Origin: Aquabacterium sp. A3
Lineage (GTDB): Bacteria > Pseudomonadota > Gammaproteobacteria > Burkholderiales > Burkholderiaceae_C
Assembly (NCBI RefSeq): GCF_038069945.1
Contig: NZ_JBBPEV010000005.1
Coordinates: 124,001 to 188,000 of the forward strand
Direction: 5' to 3'
DNA length: 64,000 nucleotides
Positions 9,344 to 22,020 of the stretch are shown piece after piece; position 1 is the stretch's first letter, and each line of letters opens with the position of its first letter. The position numbers were made by a program, and so were the translations under genes. The notes beneath the pieces were generated by a model that saw nothing but the letters and a program-made list of their open reading frames with translations, was not told where the DNA came from and made no database searches.

Positions 9344-9377
9344 TGATGTCGCCTGCGACGCCATGCAGGCGACATCA
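9344..9377. repeat. 12-bp perfect inverted repeat downstream of the cholesterol-oxidase-like gene
   Basis: TGATGTCGCCTG at 9344-9355 is repeated in inverse as CAGGCGACATCA at 9366-9377 with a 10-base loop. It lies between the stop of the flavoenzyme gene (9403) and the start of the hydrolase-like gene (9329). There is no T tract after it on either strand, so it is not a standard intrinsic terminator. It could be a transcript-stabilising or Rho-related hairpin, or an operator for the downstream gene. Confidence 0.6.
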
Positions 9378-9402
9378 GGATAGCGCACAGCGATCTGCTG
9401 CC

Positions 9403-11064
9403 TCACATGCGTGCAATGATCCTCTCGATGTTGCGCTCGGCAAAAGCCGTCACCGACAGGGCTGGATTGGCCACCAGCGAATCTGGGAACAGCGCCGCGT
9501 CCATCACGTACAGACCAGGATAGTTCCGGACCTGCCCCACATCGTCGGTGGCCAGCCCGATGGGGCACCCCCCCAGCGGATGGTAGGTGGCGTTGTCGCC
9601 CACGATCTTGCCACCAAACCAGCTGCGGCTGTAGGTGGACCAGTTGGCCCGGTTGACCTTGTCGTACACGGCCCGCGCACTTCTGATCGGCTCTTCCTTG
9701 GCGCTGGCAGACCACTGCAGCACCGACTGCTGGCTCTGCGCATCGTAAGCAAAGCGCCCCAGCTCAGGCGTTTGGGTCATCGTGATGTGGGCCGTGCTGA
9801 AGAGGTCGATGCCCAGGGGGATGGCGATGTTCATCGCGTACACCTGCTGATCACGGTGATCGTAGGCATCGATGCCGGTGACGGGCAACACCGAGGCCTT
9901 GCTGCCTGTCGGCGTGTAGACGTTGCGCACCATGAAGATTTCGCCGTTCGAGCTCCAGCGCGTACCGATGTGCTCATTGAGCTTGGGCAGCGTACCGGTT
10001 TCTCGCGCCTTCACCAACAACTGGGTGCTGCCCATGCTGCCACCGGCCAGGAACAGGCGATCACAACTGATCACCTTGTTGGCCAGCACATTGCCCAGCA
10101 CGTCGATTTGCTTGGTGGTGACCACGTAGCGTCCATCGGGCGCCTGCGTCACCGAGGTCACCTCGGTCAGGGGCTGGATGCGCACCAGACCCGTGCCCAG
10201 GGCCTCGGCCAGGTAGGTCTTGTCCAGGCTCTTCTTGCCATGGTTGTTGCCAAAGCCACCTTCGGCGCCCAAGGCCGATTTGGGCACCAGGCCCGCCTCT
10301 TCCTGCTCCATGTAGGCCATGTCGTAACCGGAATCCAGCGTGCGCCACTGGAAGCCCGCACGGGCCGCCTGCGTGCAGGCCACACGCGCATAGCGGTGGT
10401 AAGCGCTGTTCTGAAAATAACTGGGGCGAATCTTGTTGGCGCCCAAGGTGGCCCGTGCGCGCGGGTAGTACACGTTGTATAACTCGTTGATGTCGATGCC
10501 GGCCGGCAGGATGCGTTGCAGGGTTTCGCGGTACGGCGTGATCAACATGGCCAGGTTCACCAGCGACCCACCGCCCACGCCACGTCCCAGGTACACGTCC
10601 ATGTTGGGGGACGACACCACATCCAGGATGCCCGCCGCCACCGGCACCTTCAGCAGGCTGCTGACAGGGATCACCCCGCCGATCGTGGAAAACACGGCCG
10701 AGATGCGGTCCTTGAACCACATCGCACGCTCATCGGGCGAAAACGGTTTGCAAAAGACGTTGCCGTCTTTGCCTGGGGTGTTCCACAAGCGGCCCATCTC
10801 CAACATGGTCACTGGCTGACCCGCCCGCGCCAGCCGCAGTGCCGTCACCGCACCACCGTAGCCCGTGCCCACCACCAGGTTCGACACGTGTTCATCGCAT
10901 TGGGCGGCATAAGCAGCGTCCGTCATCAAGCCCGCCAAGGCCGCAGCACCGGGCATCACGCCCGTCGACAGCACCCGTCCGGGAAGGGCCACACTGCTCA
11001 AACCCAGTTGCCCACCCACCGCCAGCACGCGGCGGCCCCAGGCGCGACGACTCATCTTGTTCAT
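9403..11064 (-). CDS. Cholesterol oxidase-like GMC flavoenzyme, probably Tat-exported
   Basis: The 553-residue product resembles class I (non-covalent FAD) cholesterol oxidases such as those of Streptomyces and Brevibacterium. It carries the FAD motif GTGYGGAV, LEMGRLWN.PG, GRGVGGGSLVN, PKSALG, NNHGKKSLDKTYL, GGSMGSTQLLV, the active-site YHPLGGC (H495) and NPALSVTAFAERN (N533). The N-terminus has a twin-arginine stretch (SRRAWGRR) and a hydrophobic segment, suggesting Tat export with FAD already bound. I start at 11064 because an AGGAG sequence lies at proper distance; an ATG at 11082 has none. By my alignment the position of the isomerisation base Glu-361 of Streptomyces oxidase is Met-411 here. 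Sterol or another bulky secondary alcohol is the likely substrate, but this is inferred. Confidence 0.85.
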   Translation of the reverse strand: MNKMSRRAWGRRVLAVGGQLGLSSVALPGRVLSTGVMPGAAALAGLMTDAAYAAQCDEHVSNLVVGTGYGGAVTALRLARAGQPVTMLEMGRLWNTPGKDGNVFCKPFSPDERAMWFKDRISAVFSTIGGVIPVSSLLKVPVAAGILDVVSSPNMDVYLGRGVGGGSLVNLAMLITPYRETLQRILPAGIDINELYNVYYPRARATLGANKIRPSYFQNSAYHRYARVACTQAARAGFQWRTLDSGYDMAYMEQEEAGLVPKSALGAEGGFGNNHGKKSLDKTYLAEALGTGLVRIQPLTEVTSVTQAPDGRYVVTTKQIDVLGNVLANKVISCDRLFLAGGSMGSTQLLVKARETGTLPKLNEHIGTRWSSNGEIFMVRNVYTPTGSKASVLPVTGIDAYDHRDQQVYAMNIAIPLGIDLFSTAHITMTQTPELGRFAYDAQSQQSVLQWSASAKEEPIRSARAVYDKVNRANWSTYSRSWFGGKIVGDNATYHPLGGCPIGLATDDVGQVRNYPGLYVMDAALFPDSLVANPALSVTAFAERNIERIIARM

Positions 11065-11110
11065 GGGATTGTTCTCCTGCATCCAGTCATGTCATTGATG
11101 AGCACAGCAT

Positions 11111-11149
11111 AAGAAAAAGGCCCGCCAACGGCATTTGCCGTGCGGGCCA
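11111..11149 (-). terminator. Rho-independent terminator of typA and the rimP operon
   Basis: On the minus strand GGCCCGC...GCGGGCC forms a stem with an additional inner pairing (ACGGCA/TGCCGT), followed by TTTTTCTT. It lies about 70 bases after the typA stop codon and before the oppositely read tail of nothing else, so it ends the long translation operon and insulates it from the oxidase gene. Confidence 0.85.
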
Positions 11150-11219
11150 TGTGTTCGCCCCATCAACCACAACCCGGGAAACTCCGGGGCGGTGTCAAGG
11201 GCCAGGCATCAAGGGTTAC

Positions 11220-13052
11220 TCATGCCTTGGCTTCGCGCTCAGCGCGCTTGCGCTCGTGTTCCTTCAGGTGGCGTTTGCGCAGGCGGATGCTCTTGGGCGT
11301 GATCTCGACCAATTCATCGTCGTCGATGAAGTCCACACCGTACTCCAGCGTCAGGTCGATCGGCGGCGTGATCTTGATGGCGTCTTCCTTGCCGGACACG
11401 CGGAAGTTGGTCAGCTGCTTGGTGCGGGTGGCGTTCACCACCAGGTCATTTTCGCGGCTGTGGATGCCCACGATCATGCCCTCGTACACCGGGTCGTTGG
11501 CCTTGACGAACATGCGGCCACGGTCGTCCAGCTTGCCCAGGGCATAGGTGAAGATCTCACCGTCGTCCATCGAGATCAGCACGCCGTTCTTGCGGCCGCC
11601 GATGTCGCCCTTGTGCGGCTCGTAGCCGTCAAAGATCGACGAAATCAGGCCCGAGCCACGCGTCAGGTTCAGAAACTCGTTGCTGAAGCCGATCAGACCA
11701 CGCGCGGGAATGCGGTACTCCAGGCGCACGCGGCCCTGGCCGTCCGGCTCCATGTTGACCATTTCACCCTTGCGCAGGCCCAGGGCCTGCATCACGCCGC
11801 CTTGGTGAATTTCTTCCACGTCGGCCGTCACCAGCTCCATGGGCTCGCACTTCACGCCATCGACGTCCTTGAACATCACGCGGGGCTTGGAGACGGCCAG
11901 CTCATAGCCTTCACGGCGCATGTTCTCCAGCAGGATGGTGAGGTGCAGTTCGCCACGACCGCACACTTCGAAGATGCCGTCTTCAGCGGTCTCGGACACG
12001 CGCAGGGCCACGTTGTGTTGCAGCTCTTTTTGCAGGCGGTCCCAGATCTGGCGGCTGGTCACGAACTTGCCTTCACGGCCGGCCAGCGGCGAGGTGTTCA
12101 CGCAGAAGTTCATCGTCAGCGTGGGTTCGTCCACCTTCAGCATGGGCAGCGGCGACGGGTTGGCCGGATCGGTGATGGTCACGCCAATGCCAAGCTCTTC
12201 AATGCCGTTGACCAGGACGATCTCGCCTGGGCCGGCTTCGGTCACTTGCACACGGTCCAGGCCCTGGAACGTCAGCACCTGGTTGATGCGGCCCTTGATG
12301 GTCTTGCCATCCGGGCCTTCCATCACGACCACGTCCATGTTGGGCTTGATCTTGCCGGCGTTCACGCGGCCCACGCCGATGCGGCCCACGAACGAGTTGT
12401 AGTCCAGCGCCGAAATCTGCAGTTGCAGCGGGGCATCAGGGTTGCCCGCGTGCGGCTGCACGTGCTTGAGCACGGTCTCGAACAGGGCCGACATGTCGGG
12501 GCCCCATTGGGCGCCCGGCTCGCCCTCTTCCAGCGACGACCAGCCGTTGATGCCCGAGGCGTACACCACAGGGAAATCCAGTTGCTCGTCGGTGGCACCC
12601 AGCTTGTCAAACAGGTCGAAGGCGGCATTGATCACGGCGTCGGGCTTGGCACCCGGCTTGTCCACCTTGTTGACCACGACGATGGGCTTGAGGCCCAGGG
12701 CCAGCGCCTTCTTGGTCACGAAGCGCGTTTGCGGCATCGGGCCTTCTTGGGCATCGATCAGCAGCACCACGCCATCGACCATGGACAACGCGCGCTCGAC
12801 TTCACCACCGAAGTCCGCGTGGCCCGGGGTGTCGACGATGTTGATGTGCGTGCCATTCCAGCTCACGGCGCAGTTCTTGGCCAGGATGGTGATGCCGCGC
12901 TCACGTTCGATGGCGTTGTTGTCCATCACGGTGTCGACGACTTTTTCGTGCTCGGCGAACGTGCCGCTTTGGCGCAGCAGTTGGTCCACCATGGTGGTCT
13001 TGCCATGGTCCACGTGGGCGATGATGGCGATGTTGCGGATCTGGGTGCTCAT
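11220..13052 (-). CDS. typA: Ribosome-associated GTPase TypA/BipA
   Basis: TypA is a translational GTPase with EF-G-like domains that assists 50S assembly and stress or cold adaptation. The 610-residue length is typical. The G domain begins at once with [19 protein letters not shown] (G1), followed by RGITI (G2), DTPGHADF (G3) and NKVDKPGA (G4). The EF-G-like domains III and V and the TypA-specific C-terminal domain ending in a Lys/Arg-rich tail ([15 protein letters not shown]) follow. The gene comes 21 bases after truB and is the last of the rimP operon. Confidence 0.97.
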   Translation of the reverse strand: MSTQIRNIAIIAHVDHGKTTMVDQLLRQSGTFAEHEKVVDTVMDNNAIERERGITILAKNCAVSWNGTHINIVDTPGHADFGGEVERALSMVDGVVLLIDAQEGPMPQTRFVTKKALALGLKPIVVVNKVDKPGAKPDAVINAAFDLFDKLGATDEQLDFPVVYASGINGWSSLEEGEPGAQWGPDMSALFETVLKHVQPHAGNPDAPLQLQISALDYNSFVGRIGVGRVNAGKIKPNMDVVVMEGPDGKTIKGRINQVLTFQGLDRVQVTEAGPGEIVLVNGIEELGIGVTITDPANPSPLPMLKVDEPTLTMNFCVNTSPLAGREGKFVTSRQIWDRLQKELQHNVALRVSETAEDGIFEVCGRGELHLTILLENMRREGYELAVSKPRVMFKDVDGVKCEPMELVTADVEEIHQGGVMQALGLRKGEMVNMEPDGQGRVRLEYRIPARGLIGFSNEFLNLTRGSGLISSIFDGYEPHKGDIGGRKNGVLISMDDGEIFTYALGKLDDRGRMFVKANDPVYEGMIVGIHSRENDLVVNATRTKQLTNFRVSGKEDAIKITPPIDLTLEYGVDFIDDDELVEITPKSIRLRKRHLKEHERKRAEREAKA

Positions 13053-13073
13053 GAAAAGCTCTCTGGTCTGGAA

Positions 13074-14078
13074 TCAGGGGGTCGCGGTGCTGGCCTGGAC
13101 GAGCAGGCCCTGGATCTCCGCCGGGCTCAGCAGGCGGTTGGGGATCAACTCGCCGCCTTGCACATGGGCGCTGCCCAACAGAATGCGACGTGAGGAATCT
13201 TGTGGGGCTGCCGGATGCGGGCCATAAACCCGAACCTGCGGCATATTGCCCAAGGACACCCGCCGACGCAATCCCGTGAGAAAGCGGGCGGCCTCGGCCT
13301 CGGGCAGATTGACATCCGGCCAATCGGCCAGCAACACATCGGCTGGACGCAACAGGCGGTCTCGTTCGGTATCGGTCATGGTTTGCAGCGCCTCCAGGGT
13401 GATGGCGTCCTCCAGGGACACCCCGCCACTGCCCGTGCGGCGCAATCCAATCAGGTGAGCGCCGCACCCGAGGTGTTCACCAATGTCCTGGGCCAGCGTT
13501 CGGATGTAGGTGCCTTTGCTGCAACGCACGTCGATCATCAGGGCATCATGGTCGGCGCTGAGGATGTCAATCGCATGAATCACCACGCGGCGGGGCTCAC
13601 GCTCGATCTCGATGCCTTCGCGGGCATATTCGTACAGCGCACGCCCGGCGTGCTTGAGCGCCGAGTACATCGGCGGCACCTGCTCGATCGGGCCCACAAA
13701 GGCCTGACAGGCCAATGACAGCCGGTCAGGCGTCACCATGTCGGGCAATACCTCGCGACGCTGCATGACCTCACCTTCGGCATCGCCGGTGGTGGTGGTC
13801 TCACCCAGCCTCAATGTGGCGGTGTAACGCTTGTCGGCGTCCAGCGACACCTGGGAAAACTTGGTGGCGGCACCAAAACACAAAGGCAACAAACCCGTGG
13901 CCAGGGGATCGAGTGTGCCGGTGTGGCCGGCTTTTTCGGCCCTGAACAAGCGTTTGACCTTCTGCAAAGCATCGTTGCTCGACAGCCCCAAAGGCTTGTC
14001 AAGCAGCAGCACGCCATGCACCTGCCGCCGAGGCAGCCGTGCAGGACGCGCAGTGATCGATGCGTTGGCGTTGCTCAC
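13074..14078 (-). CDS. truB: tRNA pseudouridine(55) synthase TruB
   Basis: TruB isomerises U55 in the T-loop of tRNAs and acts as a tRNA chaperone. The 334-residue protein has the catalytic motif [12 protein letters not shown] with nucleophile Asp-57, the [17 protein letters not shown] motif, the [17 protein letters not shown] region, and the [14 protein letters not shown] motif. The C-terminal part is a weaker PUA-like domain. The start codon is GTG at 14078, overlapping the rbfA stop by four bases (GTGA), so it is translationally coupled to rbfA. Confidence 0.96.
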   Translation of the reverse strand: MSNANASITARPARLPRRQVHGVLLLDKPLGLSSNDALQKVKRLFRAEKAGHTGTLDPLATGLLPLCFGAATKFSQVSLDADKRYTATLRLGETTTTGDAEGEVMQRREVLPDMVTPDRLSLACQAFVGPIEQVPPMYSALKHAGRALYEYAREGIEIEREPRRVVIHAIDILSADHDALMIDVRCSKGTYIRTLAQDIGEHLGCGAHLIGLRRTGSGGVSLEDAITLEALQTMTDTERDRLLRPADVLLADWPDVNLPEAEAARFLTGLRRRVSLGNMPQVRVYGPHPAAPQDSSRRILLGSAHVQGGELIPNRLLSPAEIQGLLVQASTATP

Positions 14079-14449
14079 GATTCCCCGTCATCCTTGGCCT
14101 TGTCGGCCACCGCCCGGCTGATGAGGGCGTTGAGCTCGGCCGCACGCTCGGTGGTGCGGTCGAAGTGAAAGTGCAAGGTGGGCACCGTGTGGATCTGCAG
14201 GCGCTTGAACAGGCCATTGCGCAGGAAGCCCGCGGCCTCGTTCAAACCGGCCTCGCACTCGGTCGGGTCACCGATCAACAGCGAAAAGTAGACCTTGGCG
14301 TGCGCATAGTCCGGCGTGACCTCCACATTGCTGAGGGTGACCATGCCGATGCGCGGATCCTTCAGTTCACGGATGAGTTCGGCCAGATCACGCTGGATCT
14401 GGTCAGCGACACGCAGGCCGCGGTTGGGAATGGATCGTTTATGGCGCAT
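14075..14449 (-). CDS. rbfA: 30S ribosome-binding factor RbfA
   Basis: RbfA is a small KH-fold protein needed for late maturation of 16S rRNA and the 30S subunit. The 124-residue product starts [26 protein letters not shown] and contains the conserved [25 protein letters not shown] core. I start at 14449 because the family begins with this short basic segment; the upstream in-frame extension is unlike RbfA. It lies between infB and truB as in most proteobacteria. Confidence 0.95.
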   Translation of the reverse strand: MRHKRSIPNRGLRVADQIQRDLAELIRELKDPRIGMVTLSNVEVTPDYAHAKVYFSLLIGDPTECEAGLNEAAGFLRNGLFKRLQIHTVPTLHFHFDRTTERAAELNALISRAVADKAKDDGES

Positions 14450-14503
14450 GGTGAACTCCAGCGGGACCGCATCAGGGCGCTCGGGCCGCCCCCTTTCAAG
14501 CAC

Positions 14504-14528
14504 AAACCCCGCCTGGGGTCAGGCGGGG
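14504..14528 (-). terminator. Hairpin between infB and rbfA (weak terminator or attenuator)
   Basis: On the minus strand CCCCGCCTG pairs with CAGGCGGGG over a four-base loop, followed by the poor T tract TTTGTGCTT. It stands 27 bases after the infB stop codon. Since rbfA, truB and typA follow on the same strand, it may reduce rather than stop transcription, or protect the infB message from 3' decay. Confidence 0.5.
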
Positions 14529-14554
14529 CTGCAGGGGATGGCGTCGCAACCGGC

Positions 14555-17572
<3,018 letters not shown>

Positions 17573-17634
17573 TGTTCAGATCCTTGCGATGAGCTTGCGT
17601 AAAAATTGTGGCGGCGTCAGTGGGACGAGGTCGA

Positions 17635-19110
17635 TCAGGCGAACCAGTGTTCGCGGGCCTTGAGGATCAAGGCGCGGGCCTGTTCATCGGAAACCCCGGT
17701 CATGTCGGTGAGCTCGTCCACCGCCAGGTCAGCCAGGTCGTCACGGGTATGGATGCCGGCCTCGGCCAGCTTGGCAATCAGCTCGGGCGTGAGGCCGTCG
17801 AGACCCTTGAGGCTCTCGGACAGGGCTTCCACCTCTTCTTCCTTGGCGATCTCCATCGTCAAGAGCGCGTCCTTGGCGCGGTTGCGCAGCTCGTTGATGG
17901 TGTCTTCGTCAAAGGATTCGATGGACAGCATTTCCTGGATGGGCACATACGCCACCTCTTCCAGGCTCGTGAAGCCTTCGGCGATCAGGATGTCGGCCAC
18001 CTCTTCGTCCACGTCCAGCTTGTCGACGAAGAGCTTGCGCACGCCTTCGCTTTCGACCGCCTGCTTCTGAGCCGACTCTTCGGCCGTCATGATGTTGATG
18101 CGCCAGCCGGTCAGATCAGAGGCCAGACGCACGTTCTGACCACCACGGCCAATGGCGATGGCCAGGTTTTCTTCATCCACGACGACGTCCATGGCGTGCT
18201 TTTCTTCGTCCACAAAAATGGACTGCACGTTGGCAGGCGCCAGGGCACCAATGACGAACTGGGCAGGGTCTTCAGACCACAACACGATGTCCACGCGCTC
18301 ACCAGCCAGCTCGTTGGTCACGGCCGTCACACGAGAACCACGCACGCCCACGCAGGTGCCGATGGGGTCGACACGCTTGTCGTGCGACAGCACGGCGATC
18401 TTGGCGCGCGAACCGGCGTCACGGGCGCAGCTCTTGATGTCCAGCAGGCCCTGTTCGATTTCAGGCACTTCCTGGCGGAAAAGCTCGATCATGAACTCGG
18501 GCGACGAACGCGACAGCATGATCTGCGGGCCACGCTGGGTGGGGTCCACGCCCAGAATGAAGGCACGAACACGGTCGCCCGAACGCAGGTTTTCCTTCGG
18601 GATCATCTCGGTGCGCTTGAGGCGGCCTTCCACACGGCCCGACTCCACGATCACATCGCCCTTGTCCAGGCGCTTGACGGTGCCCACGAAGATGCGTTCG
18701 CCACGCGACAGGAAGTCGTTGAGCAGTTGCTCGCGCTCGGCATCGCGGATCTTTTGCAGGATGACTTGCTTGGCGGCTTGAGCACCGATGCGACCGATGG
18801 GCACGGATTCAACGGACTCTTCGATGTAGTCACCCACGTCGATGTCGTCGATGCGATCACGCGCATCCGAGAGAATTTCTTCGGAATCGGGGTTTTGCAG
18901 ACCGGCCTCGTCGGGCACGACCAGCCAGCGGCGGAAGGTTTCGTACTCACCCGTGTCACGGTCGATGGACACGCGGATGTCAACCTCGCCGGTGTAGAGC
19001 TTCTTGGTGGCCGAAGCCAACGCCAGCTCGACCGCACCGAACACCACATCGCGCTCCACGCTTTTCTCGCGGGAGATGGCGTCCACCAACATCAGCAATT
19101 CACGATTCAT
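17635..19110 (-). CDS. nusA: Transcription termination/antitermination factor NusA
   Basis: NusA binds RNA polymerase and modulates pausing, termination and rRNA antitermination. The 491-residue protein has the N-terminal polymerase-binding domain (about 1-125), an S1 domain (about 135-200), KH1 and KH2 domains (about 200-345, with GVRGSRV and [17 protein letters not shown]), and two C-terminal acidic/HhH repeats that bind alpha-CTD or lambda N. The presence of both C-terminal repeats is typical of proteobacteria. Its ATG overlaps the rimP stop by four bases (ATGA). Confidence 0.98.
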   Translation of the reverse strand: MNRELLMLVDAISREKSVERDVVFGAVELALASATKKLYTGEVDIRVSIDRDTGEYETFRRWLVVPDEAGLQNPDSEEILSDARDRIDDIDVGDYIEESVESVPIGRIGAQAAKQVILQKIRDAEREQLLNDFLSRGERIFVGTVKRLDKGDVIVESGRVEGRLKRTEMIPKENLRSGDRVRAFILGVDPTQRGPQIMLSRSSPEFMIELFRQEVPEIEQGLLDIKSCARDAGSRAKIAVLSHDKRVDPIGTCVGVRGSRVTAVTNELAGERVDIVLWSEDPAQFVIGALAPANVQSIFVDEEKHAMDVVVDEENLAIAIGRGGQNVRLASDLTGWRINIMTAEESAQKQAVESEGVRKLFVDKLDVDEEVADILIAEGFTSLEEVAYVPIQEMLSIESFDEDTINELRNRAKDALLTMEIAKEEEVEALSESLKGLDGLTPELIAKLAEAGIHTRDDLADLAVDELTDMTGVSDEQARALILKAREHWFA

Positions 19111-19769
19111 TTCTTCTGACCTCCGAGTTCTTCCGCCTCATCAACGGCAACCTGACCTGCTGCGGGCTGCGCCGCAGCTCTGCGCCCTTTGAAGCTCACG
19201 ACGGGCACCAGGCGTGCCTCGCGGATCTCATCGAGCGTGAAACCCATGACCTGATCGACCTCTTCGCTGACCGGCGCTTCGCCTTTGGCCATCGCCTTGG
19301 CCTGCTTCTTGGCCGCAGTGCGAGACAAAGGCGCCTTGGGCTGCGCCGGCGCCAGCAACAAACCCCATGCCTGCCCCGCTTCAATCTGCTCTGGCGTGCC
19401 ATCAGGAGACGCGCACAACACACCCTTGTAGTGCTTGCGCCCCTGGAAGGGATGCTTCAGTGCAATCTCGATTTGCTCGCCGATGAATCGGGCGAAATGC
19501 GCCGGCGTCTTCAAGGGGCGGTCCACGCCCGGCGAAGACACCTCCAGCCGGCTGTAGTCTGCATCGACGGTTTCGAGCGCATACTGCAACTGGCGGGTCA
19601 CCTTTTCGCAGTCGTCCACCGTGACCAGATCGCCCGGCAGGTCGTAGGCTTGATCAGGCAGGCGGTCGATGTAGACGCGCAACAAGCCCTGGGAACTGCG
19701 TTCGCAGTCCACCAGTTCAAAACCGAGCCCCGTGACGGTGCTCTCGATCAGGTTCAACCAGGACGACAT
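19107..19769 (-). CDS. rimP: Ribosome maturation factor RimP
   Basis: RimP assists assembly of the 30S subunit, with a role in S19 and S12 incorporation. The 220-residue product has the N-terminal alpha/beta domain ([17 protein letters not shown]....LRVYID) and the [20 protein letters not shown] motif, then an SH3-like domain. It is longer than the 150-residue E. coli form because of a Lys/Ala-rich insertion (about 135-170) and tail, a feature common in this bacterial group. I start at 19769 because homology begins there. It is the first gene of the rimP-typA operon. Confidence 0.93.
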   Translation of the reverse strand: MSSWLNLIESTVTGLGFELVDCERSSQGLLRVYIDRLPDQAYDLPGDLVTVDDCEKVTRQLQYALETVDADYSRLEVSSPGVDRPLKTPAHFARFIGEQIEIALKHPFQGRKHYKGVLCASPDGTPEQIEAGQAWGLLLAPAQPKAPLSRTAAKKQAKAMAKGEAPVSEEVDQVMGFTLDEIREARLVPVVSFKGRRAAAQPAAGQVAVDEAEELGGQKK

Positions 19770-20045
19770 CCAGCGGCGAGATTCAACAAAAAAGAGTCGA
19801 GCAAAAAAAATGGGCTGGAAAAATCCGCCCACACGTGAAAACACGAGACGAACTGCTTCGCGCAGGACACCTGGCACCGCAGTACGACACAACGCGTCAG
19901 CGGCCAGCGGGCGCCTGCCCAAAGAGCCAAACCAGGATTTTACCCTGAGGAACGACCTCGGACAAGGCTACCCCCCTAAATTCCTTGAAGATGCGACACC
20001 CGTGCCAAAATCCGGCCTGATTCAGATCACCATATTGGAGCGTTC

Positions 20046-20837
20046 ATGGGTTTTCTTGCTGGCAAGCGCCTGCTCATCACCGGCCTGCTGTCCAACCGTT
20101 CGATCGCCTACGGCATCGCCCAGGCCTGCCACCGCGAAGGCGCTGAGCTGGCCTTCAGCTATGTGGGCGAGCGCTTCAAGGACCGCACCACCGAGTTTGC
20201 CAAAGAGTTCAACTCCGAGCTGATTTTCGATTGCGACGTGGGCAGCGACGAGCAAATCGCCCAGATGTTTGCCGACCTGGCGAAGGTGTGGCCCACGTTT
20301 GACGGATTCGTCCACTCGATCGGCTTTGCCCCCCGCGAGGCCATCGCAGGCGACTTCCTGGACGGGCTGTCGCGCGAAGCTTTTCGGGTGGCCCATGACA
20401 TTTCGGCCTACAGCTTTCCGGCCATGGCCAAGGCAGCTCTGCCCTACCTGAACCCCAAATCCGCCCTGTTGACGCTGTCGTACCTGGGCGCTGAACGCAT
20501 CGTGCCTGCCTACAACACCATGGGACTGGCCAAGGCATCGCTGGAGGCGTCGGTGCGCTACACCGCGGCCAGCCTGGGCCCCAGGGGCATCCGCGTCAAT
20601 GGCATCTCGGCCGGGCCGATCAAGACACTGGCCGCCTCGGGCATCAAGGGTTTCAGCAAGATTCTGAGCGTGGTTGAACAAAATGCCCCACTGCGCCGCA
20701 ACGTGACCATCGAAGACGTGGGCAATGTGGCCGCATTCATGCTGTCTGACCTGGCCGGCGGCGTGACCTCGGAGATCACCTATGTGGACGGCGGGTTCAG
20801 CCACGTGATGGGCGGCTTGGGCGACCTGAGCGAATGA
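20046..20837 (+). CDS. fabI: Enoyl-[acyl-carrier-protein] reductase (NADH), FabI
   Basis: FabI catalyses the last reductive step of each fatty-acid elongation round and is the target of triclosan-like inhibitors. The 263-residue SDR protein shows the N-terminal [13 protein letters not shown] nucleotide-binding motif and the FabI-type catalytic triad Y146, Y156 and K163 (Y-x6-K between the last two), with the substrate-loop motif [12 protein letters not shown]. Residue numbering coincides with E. coli FabI. A TTGGAG ribosome-binding sequence precedes the ATG. The gene is divergent from rimP and convergent with the AraC-type gene. Confidence 0.96.
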   Translation: MGFLAGKRLLITGLLSNRSIAYGIAQACHREGAELAFSYVGERFKDRTTEFAKEFNSELIFDCDVGSDEQIAQMFADLAKVWPTFDGFVHSIGFAPREAIAGDFLDGLSREAFRVAHDISAYSFPAMAKAALPYLNPKSALLTLSYLGAERIVPAYNTMGLAKASLEASVRYTAASLGPRGIRVNGISAGPIKTLAASGIKGFSKILSVVEQNAPLRRNVTIEDVGNVAAFMLSDLAGGVTSEITYVDGGFSHVMGGLGDLSE

Positions 20838-20844
20838 GGCGCTC

Positions 20845-20880
20845 AAGGCACGCCTTACACGCCTGACACGGCGTGCCTGA
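20845..20880. terminator. Candidate bidirectional hairpin between fabI and the AraC-type gene
   Basis: AGGCACGCC at 20846-20854 pairs with GGCGTGCCT at 20870-20878 over a 15-base loop. It lies just after the fabI stop and covers the stop of the convergent regulator gene. No T tract is present, so its role in termination is uncertain. Confidence 0.35.
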
Positions 20881-21922
20881 GGCGCCATGCGGCGGGCGTG
20901 AGCCCCGTGTGCCGCTTGAATATCCGCCCGAACGCGACGCGGTCGGCATAGCCCACCGCTTCGGCCACGTCGGCCACCGGCAACCGTCCGCCCTCCAGCA
21001 GGGCTTGCGCGCGCGCCAGCCGCAAAGCCTGCTGGTACTGCAAAGGTGACACGCCCGTGGCCGCCAGAAAGCGCCGCTGCAGGGTTCTGACACTGACGTG
21101 GATGCGCTCGGCCAGATCATTGAGTGACAGTGGCACAGCGCAATCGGCCTCAATCTGATCCTGTAATCGGCGGATGTCAGCGTCTGCATGACGGCGCCAG
21201 CCGGGTGGCGGCATGTACAGCGACTGCGGGCCGCGATCCAGTTCGGTGACCAGCATGCGGGCAAGTTGCCTGGCGGTTTCGCGGTCAGTCAGCGCCTGGA
21301 TAGCGCGCAAACAGGCATCCACACCCGCCAGCGATCCCCCTGAGCACCACCACCCGCCCTGCGGCGCCGTCCCATCGGCCCCGTCAGCCCCGTCGGTCCC
21401 TTCAAATTGGGCCAGATTCAAGGTCGCGTCCACCGCCACAGCCGGGTGTCGCGCTTGCAGATCGTCGGCCAGCATCCAGTGGGTGGTGGTCACATGCCCA
21501 TCCAGCCGCCCCGTGGCGGCCAACAGGAACACACCAGAGCACAAGGTGACGACACGGATGGATGCCGGCAACGACCGCAAGGCATCGATCACACGAGGAT
21601 GGCTGGCGGCCGCGGCCGGGCCCTGTGTCCACAGCGATGGGATCACCACCAGGGTGGCCTCGGAAAGCCGCTCCGGCCCGCCCTCCACGGCCAGCAGGCC
21701 ATCCGGGTGAGCGACCGGCGCGCCATCCTCACTCACCCGAATGAGCTCGAAGCGATGAGGGCCAGGCATCTGGTTGCCCATGCGAAACACGTCAAGCACC
21801 AACCCCACACTGCCCAGACTGTGCTGGGGACAGATCACCACCGCGATGCGGTGTCGCTGCCGGGGTGCCCGCACACCGCCGCTGGCGGATGCACCAGAAG
21901 GTGTGCTCCGATGATTGTCCAT
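20855..21922 (-). CDS. AraC-family regulator with DJ-1/PfpI (GATase1-like) domain, GlxA type
   Basis: The 355-residue protein combines an N-terminal DJ-1/PfpI-like domain (about 25-210, IAVVICPQHSLGSVGLVLDVFRM ... LCSGVFLLAATGRLDG) with a C-terminal AraC double helix-turn-helix (about 255-350, LNDLAERIHVSVRTLQRRF and VAEAVGYADRVAFGRIFKRHTGLTP). The Cys of LCSG sits at the usual nucleophile elbow, but these regulators normally act as sensors rather than enzymes. The start at 21922 has a GAGG element six bases upstream. It is divergent from a glutathione transferase gene, which it may control. The ligand is unknown. Confidence 0.85.
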   Translation of the reverse strand: MDNHRSTPSGASASGGVRAPRQRHRIAVVICPQHSLGSVGLVLDVFRMGNQMPGPHRFELIRVSEDGAPVAHPDGLLAVEGGPERLSEATLVVIPSLWTQGPAAAASHPRVIDALRSLPASIRVVTLCSGVFLLAATGRLDGHVTTTHWMLADDLQARHPAVAVDATLNLAQFEGTDGADGADGTAPQGGWWCSGGSLAGVDACLRAIQALTDRETARQLARMLVTELDRGPQSLYMPPPGWRRHADADIRRLQDQIEADCAVPLSLNDLAERIHVSVRTLQRRFLAATGVSPLQYQQALRLARAQALLEGGRLPVADVAEAVGYADRVAFGRIFKRHTGLTPAAWRLRHAVSGV

Positions 21923-21936
21923 ATCAGCCTCAAAGA

Positions 21937-21950
21937 TGTCATTTACGACA
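21937..21950. promoter_or_regulatory. Candidate operator (TGTC-N6-GACA palindrome) before the AraC-type gene
   Basis: TGTCATTTACGACA lies 14 bases upstream of the regulator start and 70 bases before the divergent glutathione transferase start. The outer TGTC/GACA half-sites are perfect, and a fifth pair also matches. Its position between divergent genes and next to the regulator suggests a binding site for that regulator, which is inference. Confidence 0.4.
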
Positions 21951-22020
21951 ATACCACGGGCACCGCTGGATCCGCACAATGGCGCGCATGTTCCAGCCCC
22001 CTGCGCGTGACGCACACACC

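Noticed and set aside
10839..13193. 784-codon open frame on the plus strand opposite typA
   Set aside because: Its composition (many His, Val, Ala, Asp) mirrors the codons of typA in antisense and it has no domain or ribosome-binding site.
19985..20011. Sigma-70 promoter of fabI (TTGAAG ... CAAAAT)
   Set aside because: The spacer is only 15 bases and both hexamers are partial matches, so I could not support it as a feature.
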